Counted from the first letter of the stretch, positions 1 to 8,088 are shown. The stretch is 22,137 nt of DNA from Promethearchaeota archaeon (GCA_030668025.1 DAOUUT010000021.1:1-22137); one strand, 5' to 3'. Notes: generated by a model not told the origin, from the sequence alone. Numbers and translations: made by a program.

Positions 1-987
1 AGTATATTCTTTCTTTTTAGCGAACTCTACTTGGTATTTAGTTTTTTTCCTATCAAAATCAGGCAAATTCGAAAAGATATCAATAATGTTTTCTGTAGGA
101 TAATTCAAAGAATGTAAAAAAAAAACAAGAAACAATCTTTCTGTATGAACTATATTCATACCTTCTTGAATTCTACGAAGTATATCTTGTATGCATGGAG
201 GGAAGTTATTTGAAATGTTACTTCCTTCTTTGAAACTGATCTTAAACGAATATTCAAAGTCTTCTTTTTTAAGTTCCCAATTATTCAATATATTCCCATA
301 TAACTCCTTAAATTCTCGGATTTGTAAAAGGTTTTTTCGAAATTTCTCTATGTTGTTCTCATCTTTAACTTCTTCTACAATTAACTTTCTACGAACATAT
401 TCTTGCAATAATCGAATTAAATCTTTTTTTTGAACATAAACATATCCTCCTGATAAGGCGTTATGAACCAGTTTTCGGTAATCGTCATGTAAGTTAGCAG
501 CAAGTTTCAAGTAATCTGTGAAGTGAATTTTAAAACTAGTTTTAAGGATTTCTCGTTGACTCTTATTAAGATTAAACCCGTATTTAATAGGAGGTGTCAG
601 ATAATCAAAATTTAACTTTAAATCTTTACAAATATCGTAGAGATTTGCCTCTTCATTCTCCTCTATAAGTTCCCTATAGGTTTGTTTAGAATATGTGTTG
701 GCTACTCTATTAGAAATTGGTTTATTGTTTAAAACATATAGGAGTATTTTGACAATTAAATACAAATAAATGTTTAATTCGTCTGCTTTATAGCCTTTTA
801 TCTCCTCTAAATTATTGAAAGCTGCTTTAAATATTTTTGAAATTCTCTGTTCTAATTCTCCATCGGGGTATTTTAAAAACGCCTCTTCGATGAATGCAGT
901 TGGATCTTTTGATGCTATTTCGGAATAATAAATTTTAAGTGAGGGCAACCAAGGATAATGCTTTAATAAATCAGATGATATGCTCAA
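1..987 (-). CDS. priL: DNA primase large subunit PriL (partial, C-terminus off the left edge)
   Basis: Non-catalytic subunit of the archaeal/eukaryotic primase; it pairs with PriS to make RNA primers for replication. The minus-strand frame is open for 329 codons from 987 to base 1, so the C-terminal end is missing. Residues near the start (HYPWLPSLKIYYSEIA, then DPTAFIEEAF) match the PriL N-terminus. A central LSGGYVYV...LIRLLQEYVRRKL block and FPPCIQDILRRI follow; the cysteine in FPPCI is the first ligand of the family's 4Fe-4S cluster, the others probably lying beyond the edge. The start is TTG at 987: an in-frame TAA lies two codons upstream and no ATG appears until far into the domain. 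AGGAG at 999-1003 precedes it by 11 bases. It follows pcna on the same strand, a plausible replication pair. Confidence 0.88.
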   Translation of the reverse strand, partial: MSISSDLLKHYPWLPSLKIYYSEIASKDPTAFIEEAFLKYPDGELEQRISKIFKAAFNNLEEIKGYKADELNIYLYLIVKILLYVLNNKPISNRVANTYSKQTYRELIEENEEANLYDICKDLKLNFDYLTPPIKYGFNLNKSQREILKTSFKIHFTDYLKLAANLHDDYRKLVHNALSGGYVYVQKKDLIRLLQEYVRRKLIVEEVKDENNIEKFRKNLLQIREFKELYGNILNNWELKKEDFEYSFKISFKEGSNISNNFPPCIQDILRRIQEGMNIVHTERLFLVFFLHSLNYPTENIIDIFSNLPDFDRKKTKYQVEFAKKKEYT

Positions 988-1090
988 GACTTATAATTCT
1001 CCTATTAACCTTTATATTCGTAAAATAAATTAAGATTAAAACAGCTAAAAATATTAAGAGTAAATAAGATTAATGATAAAAATTTGATAG

Positions 1091-1894
1091 TTAGAATTCG
1101 TCCATATCATCATCGTCATCAAAGTCTGCTTCTTCAACTCGAGGTGCGAGGAAATAGTTTAATTCACCTCCCTCTAAAAGACCAAAAATCATTTTTAAAG
1201 GATGATCTGTTTTTAAAGATACTTCTAGTTTTTCAGTTATCGGAGCCATTTTTAAAATTGCTTTTAAAAAGGTAATACTATACGCCCCACTACAAGTTTC
1301 TTCGATTTCGCTCTGAATTAAATCATCTATGCTAATACTATATTCCATTTCACCGATTTGTCCCGTTGAGCTAAAAAGTAATCCTTCGTCTTTAACAGCT
1401 TTCGTATTAAGTATTTCCGAATATATTTCAGCGTCTTTTATTGCTTCTATAAGAAAATCCGTATCTATAACCCATTTAGCAGAATACTCGATTTTTAACA
1501 AGTTATCCATAGGAATATCTTCCCTATCAAGATCTATTAAAGCTAAACTGAAAGTTCGTGAACGACTTTTTCCTTCTCTTTGCATTTTTATTTTGATTTT
1601 TTGGTCGGTCTCTTTAAAATCAATCTCAAGAGAATCGTTAGAAGCACTTCTTTTCAGAATTTTATCTAAATCATCTAAGTTTAGACCAATTTTAGTTTCC
1701 TTGCTACATTTATAATCGTCAAAACTTTCTTTTTTTATAGCCAATTTTAACAGACAGATTCGACTTGGATCCATCGCTGTAATAATAAATTCCTTAGGAG
1801 TAACTTTAAATTCAGTTTCATCAATAATACTTGAAAGCGTTTCTGTTATTACCTTCAATATCCTACTATTATCTAACTTAAGAGTAAATGACAT
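1091..1894 (-). CDS. pcn: DNA polymerase sliding clamp PCNA
   Basis: Ring-shaped processivity factor that tethers DNA polymerase, ligase, Fen1 and other replisome partners. The 267-residue protein has the two-domain PCNA pattern: an N-terminal SFTLKLDNSRILKVITETLSSII, a central ITAMDPSRICLLKLAI, and the canonical LAPRVE near the C-terminus. Length is slightly above the usual 245-260 because an acidic tail with a run of aspartates follows the APRVE end. ATG start at 1894, with an A/T-rich TATA-like element about 30 bases upstream and no clear Shine-Dalgarno. It diverges from the OB-fold gene at 2067 and precedes priL, forming a replication cluster. Confidence 0.96.
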   Translation of the reverse strand: MSFTLKLDNSRILKVITETLSSIIDETEFKVTPKEFIITAMDPSRICLLKLAIKKESFDDYKCSKETKIGLNLDDLDKILKRSASNDSLEIDFKETDQKIKIKMQREGKSRSRTFSLALIDLDREDIPMDNLLKIEYSAKWVIDTDFLIEAIKDAEIYSEILNTKAVKDEGLLFSSTGQIGEMEYSISIDDLIQSEIEETCSGAYSITFLKAILKMAPITEKLEVSLKTDHPLKMIFGLLEGGELNYFLAPRVEEADFDDDDDMDEF

Positions 1895-1919
1895 ATTTTA
1901 TCTGTACTTTAATTGATTA

Positions 1920-1935
1920 CTAATTTATAATAATA
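1920..1935 (-). promoter_or_regulatory. TATA box for pcna
   Basis: Read on the minus strand this is TTATAAATTA, centred near 1926. Archaeal TATA boxes lie about 26 bases before the transcription start, which puts the start near 1900 and leaves a leader of only about six bases before the PCNA ATG at 1894. A second similar element lies near 1955, so the exact box is uncertain. Confidence 0.45.
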
Positions 1936-2037
1936 TTGTTTTATTGACAATATTTATAAAATTCAGTATTAGACCTTTAATAATACTTATTTGTAATTTT
2001 TGAATTAATTATTTATAGCCCCCATAAATTTTTAGAT

Positions 2038-2047
2038 CTATATAAAT
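2038..2047 (+). promoter_or_regulatory. TATA box for the OB-fold gene; leaderless mRNA expected
   Basis: CTATATAAAT centred near 2043 lies about 24 bases before the ATG at 2067. That is the usual TATA-to-start distance in archaea, so the transcript probably begins at or next to the initiation codon. No Shine-Dalgarno is present, which fits a leaderless message. Confidence 0.5.
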
Positions 2048-2066
2048 AAAAAAAATTCCTAATAAA

Positions 2067-2390
2067 ATGGTACGCGACGCTGCAATTCAGAGGACGATTA
2101 AAGATATAAAAAACTCTGATATTAGAATTCAAATAACGGGTTACGTTAAGGACATCGTTAAAAATGACTACATTATTTTGAACGATCAAACTGAACAAAT
2201 AAAGGTCGATATACAAGCAGTTGAATATTCTTTTCAAAAAAATGTTCTAATTAACGTTATTGGTAAGTTAAACATTAAGCTAGAAGGAGAAAAGGAAGTA
2301 GAAGCAGAAATTATACAAGATAAGAGCAATCTTAACTTTGATTATTATCTAAAGCTGTATGAAATCAAAAAAGAGTTAAAATTAGTTTAA
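2067..2390 (+). CDS. Small single OB-fold protein, possibly RPA-like ssDNA-binding
   Basis: A 107-residue protein whose core (residues ~18-75) alternates short hydrophobic strands in the order expected of an OB fold: IRIQITGYVKDIV, YIILNDQTEQIKVDI, VLINVIGKLNIK. This resembles the single-OB small subunits of archaeal/eukaryotic replication protein A (RPA14/RPA32 type), but the similarity is fold-level and I cannot assign a subfamily. It is transcribed divergently from PCNA and followed by the elongation factor TFS on the same strand, consistent with a nucleic-acid-binding role. Alternatives are another OB-fold protein of tRNA or exosome context. The ATG at 2067 is the natural start, with a TATA box about 24 bases upstream. 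Confidence 0.7.
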   Translation: MVRDAAIQRTIKDIKNSDIRIQITGYVKDIVKNDYIILNDQTEQIKVDIQAVEYSFQKNVLINVIGKLNIKLEGEKEVEAEIIQDKSNLNFDYYLKLYEIKKELKLV

Positions 2391-2565
2391 TTCTGGATAT
2401 AGATTATCTAATTTAGTTCTTGTTTTCAATAAAAAATATAGTAAACTTCTTAGAATCAGTTATTTTCTAATTTCTTAAATTAGTTAATCTTTTAAAAGCG
2501 AAAATTTTATTTTATGTGCTGATTTAGAAAAGTTAAGGAATAATATTAAGATTTACAGTGATTAA

Positions 2566-2904
2566 ATGGTCGAATTTTGCCCGGAATGTTCAAATCTTTT
2601 GCGTAAAGAATTTAAGGATGGAAACTCAACTTTAGTTTGTAAGTGTGGTTTTCAACAAAAATTAGAGCAAAATATAGAAGAAATTAACGAGACGATTAAC
2701 AGAAAAAAAGAAGCTTTAGAAAAAAATCTAATTATTGTTTCAGAAGAAGATAAAATTGCTGTCCACCTAAAAGTTAAACAAGATTGTCCAAAATGCGGCC
2801 ATAGAGAGGCAGAAGCTTGGCAAGAACAAACTCGAAGTGGTGACGAACCAAGTACATCCTTTTTTAGATGCGTTAAGTGTAAATATACTTGGCGCGAATA
2901 CTAA
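2566..2904 (+). CDS. tfs: Transcription factor S (TFIIS/RpoM-like cleavage factor)
   Basis: Induces transcript cleavage by stalled RNA polymerase, rescuing backtracked complexes. The 112 residues hold two zinc ribbons: an N-terminal one (CPEC at 5-8, then CKC) and a C-terminal TFIIS-type ribbon (CPKC ... CVKC). Between the last cysteine pairs the QTRSGDEPSTSFFRC segment carries the acidic DE pair that enters the polymerase active site in TFIIS. Length is typical of archaeal TFS. It is the second gene on the plus strand after the OB-fold gene, separated by 175 bases; an AATATTAAG element near 2542 could be its own TATA box. Confidence 0.96.
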   Translation: MVEFCPECSNLLRKEFKDGNSTLVCKCGFQQKLEQNIEEINETINRKKEALEKNLIIVSEEDKIAVHLKVKQDCPKCGHREAEAWQEQTRSGDEPSTSFFRCVKCKYTWREY

Positions 2905-2916
2905 AATTGAACTACC

Positions 2917-2937
2917 CAATTTTTGATTATTTTTACA
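2917..2937 (+). terminator. T-rich terminator after tfs
   Basis: Two T runs (ATTTTT and ATTTTT) within 21 bases, starting 13 bases after the TFS stop codon and just before the convergent DUF2284 gene. Archaeal termination uses such oligo-T tracts without a strong hairpin. Confidence 0.4.
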
Positions 2938-2952
2938 CCCTCTATTGCATCA

Positions 2953-3516
2953 TTAACCCTTAAAGCAAACTAAGCCAAATCTAAATGAATATTTATTGGA
3001 GGGATACTCAACATCTAAATTCAGGTTGTATACTGTCCTTATAACTTCAATCCCTACAGCTTCCATAGAATATCTTATCATTCTTGGAAAACGGCATGGT
3101 TCGCCAGAATCAAAGGTACAATTTCCCGCGTTTTGAATTTTACAATATTTGCATGTCCCATCATACAAAAGAAGTCGTTTTTTATACTTTTTATTATATT
3201 GGGATAAGAAGTTATTGAATTCAATTTCCAAATCATTTAATTCGAAACTTTTGGTGAGTAAAAATGTATTTTTAATGAAAAATTCTGATCTGTTTGTCCT
3301 TTCCTTTTCTTTCTTTATATATTCTTCCAGATCAAATGTAGAGTAGATTAAATAAAAGTCTGTATAAGTTGACATAGCTTTTTCAAGATAAGGTGAATTT
3401 GGAGGACAACTCCACGAATGACCATAAAAAGGACACTTAAAACTAGGTGAAACACACATTTCCTGAACTTTAGGATCGAAAAAAATATCTTCATATTTTA
3501 TTTGAACGAAAGGCAT
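2953..3516 (-). CDS. DUF2284 family metal-binding protein
   Basis: A 187-residue cysteine-rich protein matching the DUF2284 pattern, common in anaerobic archaea and bacteria and of unknown biochemical function. Visible cysteines are C21 and C28 and the CPFYGHSWSCPPNSP block (C28, C37) near the N-terminus, then a second cluster TCKYCKIQNAGNC plus C141 (C122, C125, C133, C141). The spacing suggests one or two Fe-S or zinc sites. The C-terminal MIRYSMEAVGI also fits the family. It starts at ATG 3516 and lies 84 bases downstream of rps27e on the same strand, so it may be co-transcribed, but a weak TATA-like element near 3547 could give it its own start. No partner in this window clarifies its role. 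Confidence 0.85.
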   Translation of the reverse strand: MPFVQIKYEDIFFDPKVQEMCVSPSFKCPFYGHSWSCPPNSPYLEKAMSTYTDFYLIYSTFDLEEYIKKEKERTNRSEFFIKNTFLLTKSFELNDLEIEFNNFLSQYNKKYKKRLLLYDGTCKYCKIQNAGNCTFDSGEPCRFPRMIRYSMEAVGIEVIRTVYNLNLDVEYPSNKYSFRFGLVCFKG

Positions 3517-3600
3517 CTTCAGATGGAGAAAACTTCAAATAATTTTAAATTTAATTATTTAAAAATATTAAAACACAATTAGATTTGAAAAGTAGGTTTT

Positions 3601-3807
3601 TTAGGATAAGACTTCTAAGATTTTTGTTAATATCCTAGCTTTTCCCCCAGTAGATTGAAGCAATATTTTTCCGCATACTAAACATTCCACATCTGTAGCA
3701 GAACACCCAAAAATTATTTGCTGATTGCCACAATTTAAGCATTTTACACGCAAAAACCTACTTTTTGGATAGGGAATTAAATCATCTGGTCTTTTTTTCT
3801 TTGGCAT
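3601..3807 (-). CDS. rps27e: Small ribosomal subunit protein eS27
   Basis: Zinc-ribbon protein of the small ribosomal subunit. The 68 residues contain C-x2-C (CLNC) and C-x2-C (CLVC) around [13 protein letters not shown], then STGGKARI, all characteristic of eS27. The length is normal for archaea. ATG at 3807, fourteen bases after the eL42 stop, so the two genes form an operon, an arrangement usual in archaea. Confidence 0.97.
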   Translation of the reverse strand: MPKKKRPDDLIPYPKSRFLRVKCLNCGNQQIIFGCSATDVECLVCGKILLQSTGGKARILTKILEVLS

Positions 3808-3821
3808 AATTTTTCACAATT

Positions 3822-4103
3822 TTATACTTCTTGTAATTCGAATTTTTTTACACGGTATGATTTGGAATATTGTTTTTTACCACATTCAGAACATTCTAAT
3901 ATTGGCTGAGATCTTTTATTCATTTTAGCGTTTTTATGAAAAATCTCTTTAGGAAAGCTACCATAACCCTTTTTCTTTCTTTCTAAGCGTCGTCGTCCAT
4001 GGTTCATCGCTCTTTCCTTCCCTTTTTTATAGAGCGACACGTTGTGGGTTTTATGAGAGCGACATTTTGGGCAATACCGATTTAACGTACGTGGAAATTT
4101 CAT
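3822..4103 (-). CDS. rpl44e: Large ribosomal subunit protein eL42 (L44e)
   Basis: Zinc-binding protein near the ribosomal E site. The 93-residue protein begins KFPRTLNRYCPKC, continues with a strongly basic HGRRRLERKKKGYGSFPKE stretch and ends with CSECGKKQYSK, the second zinc-ligand pair. The length matches archaeal eL42. It is the first gene of the eL42-eS27 pair. Start at ATG 4103; a TTTATAAATAA element near 4148 on the minus strand is a suitable TATA box. Confidence 0.97.
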   Translation of the reverse strand: MKFPRTLNRYCPKCRSHKTHNVSLYKKGKERAMNHGRRRLERKKKGYGSFPKEIFHKNAKMNKRSQPILECSECGKKQYSKSYRVKKFELQEV

Positions 4104-4141
4104 TTTTCAAACAACTACAAATTTTAAATTAAACTAATTAA

Positions 4142-4155
4142 TTATTTATAAATTT
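4142..4155 (-). promoter_or_regulatory. TATA box for the eL42-eS27 operon
   Basis: On the minus strand the segment reads AATTTATAAATAAT, centred near 4148. With standard archaeal spacing the start would fall near 4122, giving a short leader of about 19 bases before the eL42 ATG. Confidence 0.4.
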
Positions 4156-4251
4156 TAAATTTTATTAGTTCTGTATAACTCTTTTATATTATAGATAAAA
4201 AATAATTTAAGTAGTAATAACCTAATTTTATTAAAACTTTTGTTAAGAATT

Positions 4252-5175
4252 ATGTCATTCAAAGAGAAATTTAGGGAAGGAATCATATCCGCAAAAGATT
4301 TTACGCGAGAAGATATCGATTATATTTTAAATAAAGGCAAAGAAATGATTCAGAATAAGAATAATTCAGAACTCCTTAAAGGTAAAATTTTAGCAACTTT
4401 ATTTTTTGAACCCTCGACTAGGACTCGTTTAAGCTTTGAATCAGCAATGCATCGATTAGGGGGGAGCGTAATTGGCTTCCATTCTGGTGATGTTTCTTCT
4501 ACAAAGAAGGGAGAAAGCATCGCAGACACCATTCGAACCGTAGAAAATTATTGCGATGGCATTGTTATGAGACATAATTTAGAAGGATCAGCAAGACTTG
4601 CCACAAAATTTGCTAAAATTCCAATTATAAACGCGGGATCAGGGAGCGGTGAGCACCCAACTCAAGCTTTGTTAGATTTATTAACGATTACCGAAGAGGG
4701 TCGTAAGCTAGACGGTTTAAATATTGGGATAATGGGCGACCTAAAGTTCGGACGGACTGTTCATTCTCTATCGATATTACTTTCAAATTATGATGTAAAT
4801 ATCTATTTTATAAGTCCTAAAGAGCTAATGATGCGAAAAAGAGATAAGGATTTCTTACGGCAACGACAAGCAAAATATAAAGAAATTGAAAAATATCGAG
4901 ATATCTTAAATGTTTTGGATGTTCTCTACATTACTAGAATTCAGAAAGAGAGGTTTGCCGATGTTGAAGAATACGATAGAGTTAAAAATATATATGTATT
5001 TACAAAAAAAGATTTAAAGGAAACTAAAGACGATTTTAAAATTATGCATCCTCTACCCAGAGTTACAGAAATTTCTCCTGATATTGATGATTCTCCAAAA
5101 GCGATTTACTTCAAACAAACCTACTATGGAATCCCTATGAGAAAGGCGATTTTAGCAGAACTATTATCAAATTAA
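4252..5175 (+). CDS. pyrB: Aspartate carbamoyltransferase catalytic subunit
   Basis: Condenses carbamoyl phosphate with aspartate, the committed step of pyrimidine synthesis. With the ATG at 4252 the protein has 307 residues, the normal size. The carbamoyl-phosphate motif STRTR is at ~55-59, the mobile-loop SSTKKGES at ~82-89, HPTQ at ~134-137, a GDLKFGRTVHS segment, and HPLPR near 266-270; no catalytic residue looks missing. An in-frame TTG at 4240 would add four residues, but ATG is the better start. The regulatory subunit gene pyrI, usually adjacent in archaea, is absent; the next gene is convergent and overlaps the stop codon by four bases. Confidence 0.97.
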   Translation: MSFKEKFREGIISAKDFTREDIDYILNKGKEMIQNKNNSELLKGKILATLFFEPSTRTRLSFESAMHRLGGSVIGFHSGDVSSTKKGESIADTIRTVENYCDGIVMRHNLEGSARLATKFAKIPIINAGSGSGEHPTQALLDLLTITEEGRKLDGLNIGIMGDLKFGRTVHSLSILLSNYDVNIYFISPKELMMRKRDKDFLRQRQAKYKEIEKYRDILNVLDVLYITRIQKERFADVEEYDRVKNIYVFTKKDLKETKDDFKIMHPLPRVTEISPDIDDSPKAIYFKQTYYGIPMRKAILAELLSN

Positions 5176-7187
5176 TTCGTAGTAAACGCTTTAATATCAG
5201 CTCTAATTGAAAACGCTTTTAATTTTGAATTTATTAAAATTTCTACAAGTTCATGCAAATGTAAGTTATTTGAATCGCATGTAAAAATTCCCCCTCCGTC
5301 TAGGATTTTTTCGAATTTCTTATGTAGTTCAATTTTTTTCTCGAGTGTTAATTTCGAATCAGTTCTAATCAAATCTACTTCGTAACTTTTAGCTTCATCT
5401 CCCAAACTAAGTTTATTATTATATTCATTGTTAAATGAGTAATTGCCATTATGAGGTTGAGTTAAAATATAGTTTCCATGCTCTTGTTGATTATTTTCAT
5501 CAATAATATCTAACATAAAATTAAATACTTTTTGGGCAAAAGCTTCGCTATTTACATTTCTATCTATTTCAATACCACAATGCGTTTTTACAGCTTCATT
5601 TAAACCAAAAAAACTAATAGATTTTAAAGACCCGTCAATCCAATCACCATTTTTCGGCTTAAAAAATTCAGAAATTATTTTCTTCCAATGGTTTGAAGAT
5701 TTTAATTTTCTATCAACCAATTTCTTTTTGCAAACAAAAAATTCAAACACAGAATCTAGTTTTTCGTGCAAATTTTCGAAAAAAATATCATCTTCTTGTT
5801 TAGATTTTTTAGCAATCATATGTAAATTTATCAGAATTTTGTCTAAAACGATTTTATTTATTTCTTCGTCGCTCTTATTTAGCTTGTGGACGTTTGAAAA
5901 CGTTGAATTGAGCAAGTTGGAATAGTTGTTCTTGTAAAAAATAACATTATTACGATAACTTGAAGTGAGAACTTTTATTAAATTATTAGAGTCGTCTTTA
6001 GAGCTAGTAAAGTTGGAATAATCGTATAACATTAAAGGACATATGAGGTTATTATCTAGGCTAATTTGATTGACTAAATTTTTTAAAAAATCGTTGCAAA
6101 AATGGGTCTTCGAATCTTCTGCGTTATTCATTTTATTATTATCCAAAAAAGAGAATTCTAAAGAAAGGTGAGATTTCTCGTCGTATTGCCTATTAGTGAG
6201 TTTTAAAATTTGGGAAATTATGATATTAAGAATATTTGATGTATTTTTGTTAAAATTAAAATAGGATAAAAAGGAATTATTAAAATTGCCTAATAAGATA
6301 TCCTCAGAAAAATAAGGCTTAAATTTCGTTAAAATATCAAAGAATTTCATTATTAAATTAATAAAGTCTACATTATTATCCAGTTTAGCAAGATTAATCG
6401 AAGAATGCGTTGTAATATATTCTACGATTGATTTTGAGTCGAGATAGAAGCCTAAGGGCCTTAGACTCCAATAATTTAAATTTAACAGAGCTATCTCTCC
6501 TGATAAATATAAGTCCGCTAAGTTTTTAGGGAGCAAATTTAACAAAAGAAATTGCTCGGACACTTCGGATCCTAACTTAGAGATAAACTGTTCGGGATTA
6601 GAGTTTCTGTCAAAAAAACTAAAAGCTTCAAAAGGAGGAGTCCCTAATCGGGTTAATTTGTGCCTTATTTCTTCTAACCCATTTTCTAATAGAATCGCAT
6701 TAATATATTCTCTCATTAAGGGCGTTGTCAAATAACCAATGTTAGCTTTAGAAAGACGCTCTTTTACTTCCTTTGATATTTGTATTGCTAAAAATTTCTC
6801 CAACTGTCCTTCCTTAATCAAGTAATCTTCGATTTTGGTTGCATTAAAGGGCTCTTTTGAGTATTTAGAAGTCCTTATCATAATTTGTTTGTTTTGATCG
6901 TTGAGGATTTGTTCCATCGATATGATATTTTTTAAAATTTGTTTCCCTAATGTGCTTAAAACATAACCACTCTCGGAAGATGATATTAAATTACCATTTT
7001 TTAGCGCTTTTAAATGAAAAGAGAAATTTACTGAGTTTGGATTTGCACCTAAAACTTCTTTTTGAAGCATTGAATAAGATAAAGGATTACGATGTACATT
7101 TAATTTTTTCAAAATGTCAATTCTTATTTTTTGACCTAGTATCTTTAACTGTTTCTCTAGAACATCAATATTTTTGTCGGAATCCAC
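5172..7187 (-). CDS. Winged-helix + ATP-cone + degenerate class III ribonucleotide reductase-like protein (candidate nucleotide-sensing regulator)
   Basis: A 671-residue protein with three visible parts. Residues ~11-95 look like an ArsR-type winged helix (LGQKIRIDILKKL, then NSVNFSFHLKALKNGNLI). Residues ~101-190 resemble an ATP-cone (SKEPFNATKIEDYLIKEG, then TTPLMREYINAILLENG), the nucleotide-sensing domain of ribonucleotide reductases and NrdR. The rest follows the NrdD fold: LSGEIALLNLNYWSLRPL (~228-245) parallels the GDIHIHDLDY...RPF region, FFGLNEAVKTHCGIEID (~526-542) the GLVGLNEA region, and FEKILDGGGIFTCDS (~625-639) the late GG motif. The chain stops where NrdD would continue into the zinc CxxC pairs and glycyl-radical loop. 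The usual CCRL active-site cysteines appear replaced in SNVHKL (~431-436). GTG start at 7187 lies after an in-frame stop. Domain calls rest on pattern recognition only. Confidence 0.68.
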   Translation of the reverse strand: MDSDKNIDVLEKQLKILGQKIRIDILKKLNVHRNPLSYSMLQKEVLGANPNSVNFSFHLKALKNGNLISSSESGYVLSTLGKQILKNIISMEQILNDQNKQIMIRTSKYSKEPFNATKIEDYLIKEGQLEKFLAIQISKEVKERLSKANIGYLTTPLMREYINAILLENGLEEIRHKLTRLGTPPFEAFSFFDRNSNPEQFISKLGSEVSEQFLLLNLLPKNLADLYLSGEIALLNLNYWSLRPLGFYLDSKSIVEYITTHSSINLAKLDNNVDFINLIMKFFDILTKFKPYFSEDILLGNFNNSFLSYFNFNKNTSNILNIIISQILKLTNRQYDEKSHLSLEFSFLDNNKMNNAEDSKTHFCNDFLKNLVNQISLDNNLICPLMLYDYSNFTSSKDDSNNLIKVLTSSYRNNVIFYKNNYSNLLNSTFSNVHKLNKSDEEINKIVLDKILINLHMIAKKSKQEDDIFFENLHEKLDSVFEFFVCKKKLVDRKLKSSNHWKKIISEFFKPKNGDWIDGSLKSISFFGLNEAVKTHCGIEIDRNVNSEAFAQKVFNFMLDIIDENNQQEHGNYILTQPHNGNYSFNNEYNNKLSLGDEAKSYEVDLIRTDSKLTLEKKIELHKKFEKILDGGGIFTCDSNNLHLHELVEILINSKLKAFSIRADIKAFTTN

Positions 7188-7248
7188 TTTAAGTTCAATA
7201 AATCTTGAATATTATTGTTTCTACTTAACTAATATTATACTTAAGAGG

Positions 7249-7257
7249 TATATAAAA
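7249..7257 (+). promoter_or_regulatory. Strong TATA-like box without a recognised downstream gene
   Basis: TATATAAAA preceded by the purine-rich AAGAGG lies in the gap between the NrdD-like gene and rps7. Standard spacing predicts a plus-strand transcript starting near 7279, next to an ATG at 7280 that opens only six codons (MRIDIM). The same bases read on the minus strand could instead belong to the promoter of the NrdD-like gene. Confidence 0.35.
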
Positions 7258-7470
7258 ATTAGGAATTTTACAGACCAAAATGAGAATAGATATTATGTAG
7301 GTGATAAAATAGGATATAATTTTTAATTTTCCAAAAGAATTTCTTGTTCTGACTCTTTAAAGAGGATTTATAATTATTTTAATACATAGAGAAAGGTTTT
7401 TAATAAAATCAAGTATGTAATAAATAACTTATAAAGAGAGAACAAAATTATTTTTCAAATTGAAGGTTTT

Positions 7471-8088
7471 TTAGCGTGCTGATACGGCTATCCTTTCAAT
7501 TTCATCTTTTCTTTTTATTGCCCTTGATTCTTGGCTATCTTTGGAAGCTAATATTAATTCTTGAGCCAAATTTGCTGCGAATTGTCGTTCGTTTGAGTGA
7601 GATCTTGCACCAATAGCTTGTACTAAATATTTAATTGCTAAATCTACTCGGCGCTGTGGCGATATATCAACAGCAGACGCATAAGAAATCCCACCTCGAG
7701 CAATTTTTGTCGTTTCTTCTCTTGGAGCCGTATTGCAAATCGCTTCAACTAAAATTTGGATAGGATTCGCGCTTGTATTCAATTCTATCAAAGTAAACGC
7801 ATTTTCTAAACTCCTTAAAAGTTTACTTTTTTTTCCTGAGCTGTACGAGCTCTTATGCCCCTTAATTTTACTACCAATGAATCCAGGTGCTAGTAATCTG
7901 TTTATAAATCGTTCAACAATGGATATTTTAGTAGTTTTCCAAAAACGTTTATGCTCATGCTTTCCCGCAGTGTGTGGGATGATAACAGGTCTTAAGTTTA
8001 TATAATGTTCAAGAGTCCAATCTTTAATTTTAATGTTGTGAAACGACCATTTATTATATAGTTTAATATCTTTTTTTGTTTTACTCAA
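7471..8088 (-). CDS. rps7: Small ribosomal subunit protein uS7
   Basis: Primary 16S rRNA-binding protein that nucleates assembly of the 30S head. The 205 residues include the archaeal-type N-terminus (HYINLRPVIIPHTAGKHEHKR), VERFINRLL, the ENAFTLIELNTSANPIQILVEAI block and the YASAVDISPQRRVDLAI beta-hairpin region. The size is typical of archaea. The start is TTG at 8088, chosen because an AGGTGA Shine-Dalgarno lies six bases upstream, overlapping the uS12 stop codon. It is the last gene of the rpoA1-rpoA2-rpl30e-nusA-rps12-rps7 operon. Confidence 0.97.
   Translation of the reverse strand: MSKTKKDIKLYNKWSFHNIKIKDWTLEHYINLRPVIIPHTAGKHEHKRFWKTTKISIVERFINRLLAPGFIGSKIKGHKSSYSSGKKSKLLRSLENAFTLIELNTSANPIQILVEAICNTAPREETTKIARGGISYASAVDISPQRRVDLAIKYLVQAIGARSHSNERQFAANLAQELILASKDSQESRAIKRKDEIERIAVSAR

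Noticed and set aside
191..433. Plus-strand 80-codon frame at the left end.
   Set aside because: It lies entirely antisense to the well-supported PriL frame and its protein shows low-complexity F/S/L composition with no family resemblance.
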